This document shows positions 17,539 through 26,521 of a stretch of 64,000 bases of DNA, in pieces. The stretch is taken from NCBI GenBank assembly GCA_945871905.1, contig CAMBXL010000005.1, forward strand, positions 1-64,000, given 5' to 3'. The DNA comes from Chitinophaga pinensis. GTDB taxonomy: Bacteria; Bacteroidota; Bacteroidia; NS11-12g; UBA955. Both the position numbers and the translations under genes were made by a program. Under the pieces are notes generated by a model. The model saw only the letters and a list, made by a program, of their open reading frames with translations. It was not told the origin of the DNA and did no database searches. The stretch's first letter is position 1; each line of letters starts with the position of its first letter.

Positions 17539-18134
17539 CTTCTGTTAAAGAGCTAAAGAACAAACGTTTGATTGATTCCAACAAACCCAAACATGGTGTT
17601 TTTGAGTCTGAACTAGCAACCAAAGAATACAAACTCCCAAAGATTCCTTCCAAAGGCACAATAATAGTTGAGGACAATGCCAAACAAATTTCTATACTTG
17701 AATTAGCCAAAGATGAAGAAACTGTCATTAAAATATCAGAGGACTTAATTAAACAAAGCTTGCCTCCAATGGAACAAGTGCCTTCGCTGAATGAAACAAC
17801 ATTAACTGCTGCGAATCAATCATTTGGAAAAAGCAAACCCATTGCACTCGCCTCTCTCTTTAAAATTCTAAAATATGAATTAGTAGGAATCAATATCAAT
17901 GTTCATTTAACCAAGCAACAAATCGAAAAAATTGGGGACCATAAAATTGATTGGCAAATTTATTTAAGGCAATATTTCCAACTAAATGAAATTGTTTTAA
18001 ATTTCAATGAAGACAATAGCGTTGAAGCTCCTAAAATTGCCTACACATCTGCTGAACAGTTTAAAGAAATGTATGATGAAAACAAGTCTATCCAAGAACT
18101 TGTAAAAACGTTCAACTTAAAAATCAAGTATTAG
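17523..18134 (+). CDS. dnaX: DnaX tau-specific C-terminal region (frame -1)
   Basis: The -1 frame is open without interruption from the A10 run to the stop at 18132-18134 and adds 203 residues (SDEYIASVKELKNK onward) to residue 365 of the zero frame. It holds a low-complexity linker and then a compact C-terminal domain (SKPIALASLFKILKYELVG, WQIYLRQYFQ), as in the Bacteroidota DnaX tail that contacts the polymerase. There is no credible independent start, since the first one (TTG 17568) has no signal and no separate function. Its stop overlaps the convergent O-antigen ligase gene by 11 bases. Confidence 0.75.
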   Translation, partial: SDEYIASVKELKNKRLIDSNKPKHGVFESELATKEYKLPKIPSKGTIIVEDNAKQISILELAKDEETVIKISEDLIKQSLPPMEQVPSLNETTLTAANQSFGKSKPIALASLFKILKYELVGININVHLTKQQIEKIGDHKIDWQIYLRQYFQLNEIVLNFNEDNSVEAPKIAYTSAEQFKEMYDENKSIQELVKTFNLKIKY

Positions 18135-19635
18135 TTTGGCTCGACTTATTGTGCTGGTGGTGGTACATTTTCAGAGCTGTAATAATGGCTAAATAACCCC
18201 AAAATGGTGCTGCAATTTTATCAAAATCAGTAAAGTTATTCAAAAAAGAATGTACATAATAGGTGAACAAACCAAGCATTACAGCCGTTGTTAAACTCTT
18301 TACCCATAGCAATACTGAAGGGTGATAAATGAGCCCCATTGCCAAATAAATAGAACTTAAAAAAACCGCAACCCAACTCAAAAAACCAATCAGTCCCATT
18401 TCGGAAAGGGCATTAAAATATTCACTGTGTGTGTTACCCAAATCACCACTGTTTGTACTAATAAGTGTTAAGTTTTCGGGTCTTTGAAAAGGGGCATATT
18501 GAAACGTGTATGTTCCGGGACCGAAACCAAAAACAGGCCTTTCTTTGAACATTAAAACAGCGCATTGCCACCTGTTTACTCTTTCCAAATTGGAAGGATC
18601 TGTCGTGATATTTGAAACAGATTGTGCGTGTGATTCTATGTCATCGGCACTCCCCTGCTTATTCTTTTCTAGACTGTATAAAAGTTGGTCTTGCTTAATC
18701 CAAGCAATTGATAAAACTAAGAGCAAAGCATACATCATGTGCTTAAAAGAAACTTTGAACTGCAAAAGCACGTAAAAAAACAATGCTGCCAACAAACTTA
18801 TCCATGAAGCACGGGTGTATGAAAAAATAATTCCCACAACCAAAACAATGAAGATACTTAAAAAGACTGAGCGATAAATCCAATTAAAATTGAACAACTG
18901 ACCACGCAAAGCAAACATTAAGGCTACGGGAACCAAAAATGAAATATAGGCCGAATACATGGTATGTTCTTGAAAAAAAGGCTTCATAATATCATACCCC
19001 CAACCTCTAGAAAAATCTTCTCTTGCGTGTTTAACCAAGGTGTAAAAAACAACTATAACCGTTCCATAAAGCAAATAAGATAGAAACTTTCTCATTACGC
19101 TAGGGTTCTTAAATAAATGGAGTAAGAAAAAGTAAAAAACAACCATAAACCAAGTACGGGCCAAAAAGTACTTAAGAGAAACCATCGGCATTGAGCTTGC
19201 AAAAACGGTCACAAACATCCATAACCAATTGATAACTATAAATAACATTAAAGGATTATTGAATAATGAAACCTTTATTTCTCCATTGATAAACAACTGG
19301 ATAACATAAACCAAAAACAACAACCATATCATTGGTTCTGTTGGTAAAGACAAGCCAAAACCACCTCCAACATCATCTACAAACAATGAAAATGGAATTA
19401 AAAAACAAAGGATTAAAGTATAAAAAACTGGTCTGTAAATACAGATATAAACTGCAACTAGCGCAACAGGTAATAAGAGCATTTCATAAACCCCAAAAAA
19501 CAAAGAAATACCAGTGATAGCAATAAAAAGCAATCCAATTGCATAGATTACTTGGTTTGATTTTTCTTTGAAATGGATGTTTAGATAATTCAAATTAAAC
19601 AGACTTGGTCGTTTGAATTTTTTCGTAAATGGCAA
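18124..19635 (-). CDS. O-antigen ligase / Wzy-type polymerase family membrane protein
   Basis: 503 residues with about 12 hydrophobic helices. The Wzy_C signature is present: FSYTRASWISLLAA and, in the large periplasmic loop, PVFGFGPGTYTFQY followed by GNTHSEYFNALSEMGLIGF. These proteins either ligate O-antigen to lipid A core or polymerise polysaccharide repeats; the family cannot be split by eye. The start at 19635 overlaps the chain-length gene by 41 bases; no better internal start precedes the first helix. Third gene of the flippase, chain-length, ligase operon. Confidence 0.83.
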   Translation of the reverse strand: MPFTKKFKRPSLFNLNYLNIHFKEKSNQVIYAIGLLFIAITGISLFFGVYEMLLLPVALVAVYICIYRPVFYTLILCFLIPFSLFVDDVGGGFGLSLPTEPMIWLLFLVYVIQLFINGEIKVSLFNNPLMLFIVINWLWMFVTVFASSMPMVSLKYFLARTWFMVVFYFFLLHLFKNPSVMRKFLSYLLYGTVIVVFYTLVKHAREDFSRGWGYDIMKPFFQEHTMYSAYISFLVPVALMFALRGQLFNFNWIYRSVFLSIFIVLVVGIIFSYTRASWISLLAALFFYVLLQFKVSFKHMMYALLLVLSIAWIKQDQLLYSLEKNKQGSADDIESHAQSVSNITTDPSNLERVNRWQCAVLMFKERPVFGFGPGTYTFQYAPFQRPENLTLISTNSGDLGNTHSEYFNALSEMGLIGFLSWVAVFLSSIYLAMGLIYHPSVLLWVKSLTTAVMLGLFTYYVHSFLNNFTDFDKIAAPFWGYLAIITALKMYHHQHNKSSQTNT

Positions 19636-20617
19636 AAACTAATGCAGAAAATAAAATGGTGGCCATGAGAGTTACCAAAACAATTAATTTTCTTACTGGA
19701 TAAGCGCGTTGTTCAGCCACATCGGCACCACTTACTGTAAATTTATTATTCAATGTTTCCTTAACATCTACTTCGGCTCTTTCAAATTTGGCTTTCAGTG
19801 CCGAAAAACGCTCAAGCTCCAAAAGTAAAGTCTCCGACAAGGAAGTGAAATTACCACCATGCTGAGCTAAATTCTTCTGTTGTTCCATTAAGTCTAACAC
19901 TTTGTTCATGTTTCCGGCAGCCCTAGCTTTGTATATTTCCTCTGACACAGCTCTGGTTTGTTCGATATAGTTTGTAACACCTTCCAAACCCAACTTATAC
20001 ATATCTTCCTTTATTTTATTGATTTCGTTTTCTTTGGCATCCATTTGACGTTTGATAATTTCCAAAGCAGGTATAGCTACATCCAATTGAATTTCGTTTT
20101 TGATAGAATCGTATAAATCTAAAATTCCGTTCGCCATTTTGGCGGCCATTTCAGGATTTTCATCCATTACATCTACTTTTATAGAAAGATATCTCGTTCT
20201 TGAAAACTTAAAATTTGAACTAATTTTTTCATTTAACCTTGTTTTTTTCAAATTACTTTTGGGATCAATTTTGTAATGTTCCATCAATTTGTAATTCTTA
20301 ATTAAACGTTCTGTAAGCTTAGAAGATTGTAAAATTTGTAAAGCTTTTTCAGCTTCTTCTTCTGCACCAAACTCTAAAACATCTTTTTGTCTTTGGTTTA
20401 ATTCCGCTAACAAAGCATTACTAATGGAATTGTTAGTCGTTGGATAAAAAACAACTGTTGACTGATATTTGGGCGTAATCATAAACGACACAACCGAAGA
20501 GATTACTATTGCCAAGACAGACAATACAATAAACTGTTTTCTCCATCTGTAAAAAAGAGAAACAACATCAGCAAAAGTTATAATACCACTTGAAGGTTTT
20601 TCGAAAGAATTTTCCAT
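19595..20617 (-). CDS. Wzz/GumC-type chain-length determinant protein
   Basis: About 340 residues from the ATG at 20617 (MENSFEKPSSG); the upstream extension to 20656 has no support. It has the Wzz layout: transmembrane helix near residues 30-50 (FIVLSVLAIVISSVVSF), a long periplasmic part rich in coiled coil (LKIIKRQMDAKENEINK region), and a second helix near the C terminus (LIVLVTLMATILFSALVF). No tyrosine-kinase domain is fused. It sets polysaccharide chain length with the polymerase encoded next. A gap of 68 bases separates it from the flippase gene. Confidence 0.85.
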   Translation of the reverse strand: MENSFEKPSSGIITFADVVSLFYRWRKQFIVLSVLAIVISSVVSFMITPKYQSTVVFYPTTNNSISNALLAELNQRQKDVLEFGAEEEAEKALQILQSSKLTERLIKNYKLMEHYKIDPKSNLKKTRLNEKISSNFKFSRTRYLSIKVDVMDENPEMAAKMANGILDLYDSIKNEIQLDVAIPALEIIKRQMDAKENEINKIKEDMYKLGLEGVTNYIEQTRAVSEEIYKARAAGNMNKVLDLMEQQKNLAQHGGNFTSLSETLLLELERFSALKAKFERAEVDVKETLNNKFTVSGADVAEQRAYPVRKLIVLVTLMATILFSALVFAIYEKIQTTKSV

Positions 20618-20685
20618 GCTCAATAAATGAAACGCAAAAATAAGAATTTTAAGCAATTCTCAAGGCTAACTTAATTTAAAGTATT

Positions 20686-22125
20686 TTATTGTGCCTTATT
20701 TTTCAAGAAATTAACAAAAGTATGAGGATTTATTAACTTCAATAGAATTGATAAAAGGACAGAAAAAATGACAAATAACCCCAAACTTAGTATGGTATTA
20801 CCAATTGCTTTTACAAAAAAGAAGACACCAAACAGACAAATTATAAAAAGGAGGTAACGCATTACTAGGCTGAATGATAACTTAAAATGGTATAAATGAA
20901 AACATCTAAACAAACATAAAAGTGCAAATACACTTTGTGTTACCAATGTTGCAACAGCTGCACCTATGATATTGTGTTTTGGGATAAGTATAAAGTTTAA
21001 CAATAAATTAACTATTAAAGCGGTAGCTGCGAACAAAATCAGGTAATAAATATCCTTTTGAGCCGTTAACAAAGTGCTAAAAACAAAGATTAACGCCATT
21101 GGGATAAAGCTAAGCATGATTATTTTAAAAGTTTGTGAGGAATATTGCCACACAGACACATCTGCGTAATCATACATCATTTTCATGATTCTTTCGTTGT
21201 AAAACATGGAACCCAACCCCACAACAAGTGCTGTTAACAACAAAATAGTCGTTGCGGTTTTGGTTAATGGCTTAACATCCTCATTATTAGCTAGCAATTT
21301 GGCAAACATAGGAAGTAAAAGTCCCGCAAATAGCATTGCAAACATGGAGGAGGCATCCAAAAAGCGATAACTCTGAGCGTACAATGAAGAGTAATAATTG
21401 GGATTATCAAGAAGAATGTTCATCAGCACAACATCCACACGAGTGTACAATCCCATCAATGCAAACAAGAGAGCAAATGGGAGACTTTTTCTGATAAGTA
21501 ATTTCACTTCAGTTGTATTGACCTTATAGGACATTGCTTCAATTTGTGCATAAAATTTAATATTGTAAAGCATTGCAATGAGTAATGTAAAGCACAATGC
21601 TAAGAGTTGTGCTGATGCAAAATAATAAACATTAATCCATTGAAACCAATACAACAAGACACACAAAATAATTCCAAAAAACTTATCACTCACTGACAAA
21701 AAACTATCTATCTTGTAATGATGAAGTCCGTTTATATTACTTCTAAAATACAATATAAAAGAAGTCACGATTTGACTTGCTGCCACTATCATCAAAAGAG
21801 ATACATTGACTTGTTTGACCCACCCTAAAGTAAAAACAATACCAAAATACAGTAGAGAAAAAATCAGTTTGAGACTAACCAATGTTTTAAGATTTTTTTT
21901 AAAAAACAAAGGGTCCGATGCGACATGTGTATTGTTAAAGCTTTGAATACCGATGTCTAGGAGAACCCCAAAAACCAAAGACAAATTGAGAACAATATAG
22001 TATTCGCCGTAAGCAGTCCCCAGTAAATTGTTGGCCATTCTATCTATCAATAAAATCCAAATAGGTTTGACAACCAAATTAAGACCTTGTAAAAGAAATA
22101 AATTTTTTAGAAATAATGACCTCAT
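20686..22125 (-). CDS. oligosaccharide flippase family protein (Wzx-like)
   Basis: 479 residues, 12-14 hydrophobic helices, and the MATE/Wzx pattern: MANNLLGTAYGEYYIVLNLSL in the first helices, PFALLFALMGLYTRVDVVLMN at mid-length, and LLNFILIPKHNIIGAAVAT near helix 11. It moves undecaprenyl-linked sugar units to the periplasmic face. First gene of the operon with Wzz and the ligase. Divergent from the THX gene, whose promoter lies in the 170-base gap. Confidence 0.86.
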   Translation of the reverse strand: MRSLFLKNLFLLQGLNLVVKPIWILLIDRMANNLLGTAYGEYYIVLNLSLVFGVLLDIGIQSFNNTHVASDPLFFKKNLKTLVSLKLIFSLLYFGIVFTLGWVKQVNVSLLMIVAASQIVTSFILYFRSNINGLHHYKIDSFLSVSDKFFGIILCVLLYWFQWINVYYFASAQLLALCFTLLIAMLYNIKFYAQIEAMSYKVNTTEVKLLIRKSLPFALLFALMGLYTRVDVVLMNILLDNPNYYSSLYAQSYRFLDASSMFAMLFAGLLLPMFAKLLANNEDVKPLTKTATTILLLTALVVGLGSMFYNERIMKMMYDYADVSVWQYSSQTFKIIMLSFIPMALIFVFSTLLTAQKDIYYLILFAATALIVNLLLNFILIPKHNIIGAAVATLVTQSVFALLCLFRCFHLYHFKLSFSLVMRYLLFIICLFGVFFFVKAIGNTILSLGLFVIFSVLLSILLKLINPHTFVNFLKNKAQ

Positions 22126-22238
22126 TAATTTTTACAAAAAAACAATAATAAATAGACATTTCAATGACAAATTATTTAGGCACATTCATTGTAAGCATTC
22201 GATAAAACAAAGATTGATTTGATAATATAAACGAAATA

Positions 22239-22270
22239 TTTTGATAATTTAAAATTATCGACTACATTTG
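22239..22270 (+). promoter_or_regulatory. Bacteroidota promoter for ribosomal protein THX
   Basis: TTTTG at 22239-22243, 19 bases, TACATTTG at 22263-22270. This matches the -33/-7 consensus closely. The start would be near 22277, with a 19-base leader before the ATG at 22296. Confidence 0.65.
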
Positions 22271-22295
22271 CCAATAAACAACATATAAAAATACC

Positions 22296-22481
22296 ATGGG
22301 AAGAGGAGATCAACGTACAAAAAAAGGTAAAATTACAGCTGGCACATACGGCGTAAGTAGACCTAGACCAGTTGCTAAAGCAACACCGTCTAAAGCTGAA
22401 GCAAAAGCCGCTGCACCAAAAACAGTAAAAGTAAAAGCAGAGCCAAAAGCAAAAGCGAAAGCAAAAAAAACCAAAGATTAA
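22296..22481 (+). CDS. 30S ribosomal protein THX
   Basis: 61 residues beginning MGRGDQRTKKGKITAGTYG, the conserved core of the small subunit protein bTHX, which in Thermus sits in a cavity at the top of the 30S head. The core is followed by a basic, alanine- and lysine-rich low-complexity tail (KAEAKAAAPK and KAKAKAKK), as is common in Bacteroidota versions. It has its own strong promoter and a clear terminator, so it is a single-gene unit. Confidence 0.93.
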   Translation: MGRGDQRTKKGKITAGTYGVSRPRPVAKATPSKAEAKAAAPKTVKVKAEPKAKAKAKKTKD

Positions 22482-22509
22482 TTTAAAAGAACAAGCAACT
22501 ATTAAAAAA

Positions 22510-22553
22510 TGCTAAATTGGCCTCTCTAAGATAGACCAATTTAGCATTTTTTT
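22510..22553 (+). terminator. intrinsic terminator after THX
   Basis: Arms TGCTAAATTGG (22510-22520) and CCAATTTAGCA (22536-22546) form an 11-base perfect stem, followed at once by seven T (22547-22553). This is a textbook rho-independent terminator, ending 11 bases before the RluA gene start. Confidence 0.9.
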
Positions 22554-22563
22554 ATTCACATAC

Positions 22564-23592
22564 ATGACCACACAAGATAACATCGAAGAAGAAGACATAG
22601 ACCTTTACGAACACCATCGCTTTATTGCAGATAAGGGACAAACCCCCATGCGATTAGATAAGTTCGTTACAATGAGAATTGAAAATGCAACCAGAACTCG
22701 TGTTCAAAAAGGAATTGACATCGGCAGTATTTTAGTTAATGACCGCGCCTCTAAAAGTAATTATGCAATAAAACCCCATGATATTGTTACTGTTGTTCTT
22801 CCTAATCCTCCGCGTAACCCAGAACTAATTCCCGAAAACATCCCGATTGATATTATATACGAAGACGATGAATTGTTATTGGTTAACAAAAATGCTGGTT
22901 TAGTGGTTCATCCAGGTTTTAATAACTACTCAGGAACTTTAATCAATGCCTTGGTTTATCATTTCCAAAACCTACCTGCTTTCTCTTCAGACCAAAGGCC
23001 TGGACTAGTTCACCGTATTGACAAAGACACGAGTGGTTTATTAATTGTTGCCAAAACAGAGGATTCTATGGTTCACCTTGCCAAGCAATTTTTCGACCAC
23101 AGTATTAAAAGAATATACAAAGCCATCGTTTGGGGCGACTTGAAAAAAGACAGCGATACCATTATTGGGAATATCGGTAGAGATGTTCGCGACCGAAGAC
23201 TTTCTGCAGTATTTGCAGACCCAGCTGTTGGCAAACATGCCGTTACCCATTACCGAGTTTTAGAAAGATTTGGATTTTGCACCCTTATTGAATGTCAGTT
23301 GGAAACCGGAAGAACTCACCAAATACGTGCACACATGAGACACATAGGTCATACCTTATTTGCTGATGATGCTTATGGCGGGAAAAAAGTAATGGTGCAA
23401 AGTAAAATGCCCAAGTTTGACACGTTTATCAACAATTGTTTTCAAATCCTGTCAAGACAAGCTTTACATGCTCAAACGCTGGGTTTTATTCATCCACAAA
23501 CCAAAGAGTTTATGAATTTTGAGACAGAATTACCAGAAGACATGAGCCAGTTGTTGGACAAGTTTAGAACATACGTTCAGCAGAATTATTAA
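22564..23592 (+). CDS. RluA family pseudouridine synthase (RluD-like)
   Basis: 342 residues. An S4-like RNA-binding domain (about 28-90: MRLDKFVTMRIENATRTRVQ) is followed by the synthase domain with the catalytic motif HRIDKDTSGLL (150-160; nucleophilic aspartate D153) and the later GRTHQIRAHMRHIGH. It isomerises uridines in 23S rRNA. The S4 domain plus length favours RluD (helix 69 modification) over RluA, but that is inference. It ends in a four-base overlap with the convergent cinA. Confidence 0.9.
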   Translation: MTTQDNIEEEDIDLYEHHRFIADKGQTPMRLDKFVTMRIENATRTRVQKGIDIGSILVNDRASKSNYAIKPHDIVTVVLPNPPRNPELIPENIPIDIIYEDDELLLVNKNAGLVVHPGFNNYSGTLINALVYHFQNLPAFSSDQRPGLVHRIDKDTSGLLIVAKTEDSMVHLAKQFFDHSIKRIYKAIVWGDLKKDSDTIIGNIGRDVRDRRLSAVFADPAVGKHAVTHYRVLERFGFCTLIECQLETGRTHQIRAHMRHIGHTLFADDAYGGKKVMVQSKMPKFDTFINNCFQILSRQALHAQTLGFIHPQTKEFMNFETELPEDMSQLLDKFRTYVQQNY

Positions 23593-24830
23593 TTAGAAAG
23601 TACCAATTCTCGCAGCATAGCTAAGGCCATGTTACTCGACCTTCCTATTACATTACTTCTGTCACCTATAAAGTGAAAGGTTTGCACTATGGTTTTTTGT
23701 GCCGATGACACCCCTATAACTACTGTACCAACCGGTTTTTCCTCACTGCCACCACCCGGACCAGCAATCCCTGATACGGCAATTGAAAAATCTGTTTGTA
23801 ATCTTTCCCTCACACCATTTGCCATTTGCTCAACAACAGGTTCACTAACCGCTCCTACTGTTTCAAATAAAATGGACTCAACGCCTAATTGATGGTGTTT
23901 TACTGAATTACTATAGCTTACAACAGACCCTACAAAAAACTGAGAAGCGCCTGACAATTGGGTTAACTGTTGTGAAATAAATCCTCCTGTACAACTCTCA
24001 GCAATACTCAAGGTATAATGGTGTTTGATAAGCAATTGTGAGACAATTTCAGGGAAGGTTAAATCATTTTCTGCAATTACCCCTTCTTTGATAATCTCCT
24101 TAATTTTGTTTGCATAAATTTCAATTTCATCTACAATAGAACCATCATGTGAACTTGCTCCGGTCAACCTCAATCTCACTACATTCAGATTAGGCAAGTA
24201 TGCAAGCTTTATAGTTGGAGGCAATGACTCTTCAACCTCTTTAATTTTTAAGGCCAATAAAGATTCAGGAATATTAAAGGTAACCATTGTTTTGTAATAC
24301 AATGGAGATTGAGAAAATTTTTCCTTGATGAGGGGCAATGCTTTTAATTCAAAAATACGTTTCATTTCATAAGGCACGCCTGGTAAACTTATAATAACGG
24401 CGCCCTCTTTCTCGAACCACATTCCGGGAGCTGTTCCCCACTCATTGTATAGCGTTAAACAAGATTCGGGCAATTCGGCTTGCATTACATTAATTTCAAG
24501 CATTTTACGACTTCTTTTTTCGAAAAAAAGTTCCAATTGTTGAACTACTCCTTGGTCGATTCGCCAACCGGTATTAAAAAACTTAGCCAAAGTTTTTTTA
24601 GTAATGTCATCCTTAGTTGGCCCAAGACCTCCTGTTAAAATAATTAATTGAGACCTTTTTAAACTTTCTTCTAATTGGTGTATTATATCCTCTTCAGTGT
24701 CACTGATACATGTTTTACTCTTGACTTCAATATTATTTTTAAACAACAATTGTCCCAACCAAGCACTGTTAGTATCAACTACTTGACCAAGTAATAACTC
24801 ATCCCCTATCGATATTATTTCAGCTTTCAT
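23589..24830 (-). CDS. cinA: CinA family protein (nicotinamide-nucleotide amidohydrolase)
   Basis: 413 residues in two domains. Residues 1-170 are the MoCF-like domain (ISIGDELLLGQVVDTNSAWL, LTGGLGPTKDD) found in COG1058 proteins, which hydrolyse ADP-ribose or related pyrophosphates. About 255-413 is the CinA C-terminal domain (SIAESCTGGFISQQLT, AVSGIAGPGGGSEEKPVGTV) with NMN deamidase activity, which recycles pyridine nucleotides. Both are complete. Convergent with RluA, divergent from the type IX cargo gene. Confidence 0.92.
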   Translation of the reverse strand: MKAEIISIGDELLLGQVVDTNSAWLGQLLFKNNIEVKSKTCISDTEEDIIHQLEESLKRSQLIILTGGLGPTKDDITKKTLAKFFNTGWRIDQGVVQQLELFFEKRSRKMLEINVMQAELPESCLTLYNEWGTAPGMWFEKEGAVIISLPGVPYEMKRIFELKALPLIKEKFSQSPLYYKTMVTFNIPESLLALKIKEVEESLPPTIKLAYLPNLNVVRLRLTGASSHDGSIVDEIEIYANKIKEIIKEGVIAENDLTFPEIVSQLLIKHHYTLSIAESCTGGFISQQLTQLSGASQFFVGSVVSYSNSVKHHQLGVESILFETVGAVSEPVVEQMANGVRERLQTDFSIAVSGIAGPGGGSEEKPVGTVVIGVSSAQKTIVQTFHFIGDRSNVIGRSSNMALAMLRELVLSN

Positions 24831-24877
24831 TTCAATTGCAAATATTCATTAATTAATTCATTTAACAATTATCTTAA

Positions 24878-24909
24878 TTTTGGGAATTTGAATTATTGTT
24901 ATATATTTG
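24878..24909 (+). promoter_or_regulatory. Bacteroidota promoter for the 24925 secreted protein
   Basis: TTTTG at 24878-24882, 19 bases, TATATTTG at 24902-24909. The start falls near 24915, giving a leader of only about 10 bases before the ATG at 24925. Confidence 0.6.
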
Positions 24910-24924
24910 TTTGTATAAGATTAC

Positions 24925-26400
24925 ATGAGACTGAAGTTATTTATTTTTTTATTACTTTTTGTTCAAATAAAATCTTTTGAATTGTCGGCTCAATGTAATA
25001 ATTCAGTTGTACCCCCTACTACTATTAACAACATTTATATAACCCACAATTATTCAGGAAGTGTTACTTTTTATACCACAGCATTCATTTCTAATTGTGC
25101 AACGGGCAACGTAACCACTCCACCAAATTCTGTATGGTTAGGAAGGAATGGCTCTTTCAGTTACACCTTAAATTTCAATACAAATGTGAATAATTTGGTC
25201 ATTGCCATTTCAGCAACAGGTAATTCAGTCAATGAAAACTTTGTATTTACGACCAACAGAGGAAACCCAAACATTACAAGTAGTTTTAATTGTTTAACAA
25301 TGATTGTCGGAAATGAAATTATTAGTGGCAGTCAAACTAATCCTGGAGCAAGCGGAAGTTCAGGTGGTGGCGGTGGTGGCATTTTTACAATTTCCAATAA
25401 TATTCCTTTTAATAAACTCACAATTACTGGCAACGGCGGTCAAAATGGATCCTTGTTAGCATTGTGTAGTAGTTCTATCATTTTAGTTAATAAATCGTCT
25501 TTCTTTTCACAAACCATCTATCGTTGCCCCAATTCCCCATTTGCAATAGGCAATAAATCGCATACTGTCCCAGGAAGATATATTGACACATTGGTCAATT
25601 ATTTAAATGCCGATTCTATTGTAACTACCACTTTAATCCATCACCCTAGCTATCAACAAACTATTTCAAGTACAATTTGTGAGGGTGACACTTTTAAAAT
25701 GGGATCAAAAAAATACACTGAATCAGGGGTTTATGTAAATAACTATGTAAGTAGATTGGGGTGCGACTCCATTGTTACACTCAACTTAAATGTGAATGTC
25801 AAAACCGAAAAAAACATAGAATTTACAATTTGTGATGGGGATACATTATTATTAAACAACAAAGTCTATTCAAAAGAAGGATTATTTCAAGATACTTTGG
25901 TAAATTTCAGAGCTTGTGACTCTTTACTAAACATAACAATTAATCAGATTGAAAAATCATATTATACATACAATTACTTCATTTGTCCGGAGGATACCAT
26001 TATTCACAACAATCAAATTTTCACTGAAATAGGAGAAACAATTGAAATTTTAAAATCATACCGAAATTGCGATTCCATAGTAAGTATTAAAGTGCAATTA
26101 TTACCCAAGTTAAACGAGTGTAAAGATGCCACTTTTTTCATCCCAACAGCATTTAGTCCAAATAACGACGGACACAATGATGTTTTTAAAATAGAAGGTG
26201 AACACATTAAAGAAATAGAAATGATGATTTTTAACCGTTGGGGCGAAATATTATTCCAAAAAACAGACCAATCGGCTCAATGGGATGGATATTATCAACA
26301 GGATATCTGTCAAGATGGATTGTACTTTTATCAAGTAAAAATAAAAGCCAATAACCTCAAAATCTACTACAAAAATGGCACAATTCATTTGATAAAATAA
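24925..26400 (+). CDS. type IX secreted protein with gliding-motility-type (type B) C-terminal domain
   Basis: 491 residues. The signal peptide ends near SFELSAQ (23). Residues about 24-195 are a beta-rich region with a glycine/serine stretch (SSGGGGGG). Four cysteine-rich repeats of about 45 residues follow, built on C-x-x-D-T and (G/A/N)CDS(I/L) (for example ICEGDTF...GCDSIVTL), then the type B sorting domain FIPTAFSPNNDGHNDVF, MMIFNRWGE, WDGYY, GLYFYQVKI. It is exported by the type IX system and exposed or released at the surface. The repeats suggest an adhesive or structural role; no enzyme motif is seen. Confidence 0.85.
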   Translation: MRLKLFIFLLLFVQIKSFELSAQCNNSVVPPTTINNIYITHNYSGSVTFYTTAFISNCATGNVTTPPNSVWLGRNGSFSYTLNFNTNVNNLVIAISATGNSVNENFVFTTNRGNPNITSSFNCLTMIVGNEIISGSQTNPGASGSSGGGGGGIFTISNNIPFNKLTITGNGGQNGSLLALCSSSIILVNKSSFFSQTIYRCPNSPFAIGNKSHTVPGRYIDTLVNYLNADSIVTTTLIHHPSYQQTISSTICEGDTFKMGSKKYTESGVYVNNYVSRLGCDSIVTLNLNVNVKTEKNIEFTICDGDTLLLNNKVYSKEGLFQDTLVNFRACDSLLNITINQIEKSYYTYNYFICPEDTIIHNNQIFTEIGETIEILKSYRNCDSIVSIKVQLLPKLNECKDATFFIPTAFSPNNDGHNDVFKIEGEHIKEIEMMIFNRWGEILFQKTDQSAQWDGYYQQDICQDGLYFYQVKIKANNLKIYYKNGTIHLIK

Positions 26401-26521
26401 GTTGCTTAATAGTAAAAATAGGTTCAAATAAAGCAAACAAAAGACAGGCTAGAAACTTGCTCTTTTTTATCAACAATTCTATAAAATCAATCTCAAAACC
26501 TTAATTTTACGAAATCAAATT

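Noticed and set aside
17568-18134. A separate gene downstream of dnaX
   Set aside because: The frame is open back to the A10 run, has no plausible start, and its content matches a DnaX tail; it is better read as the tau part.
20617-20656. 13-residue N-terminal extension of the chain-length protein
   Set aside because: It adds a second hydrophobic patch before MENSF that does not fit the Wzz topology; the ATG at 20617 is the natural start.
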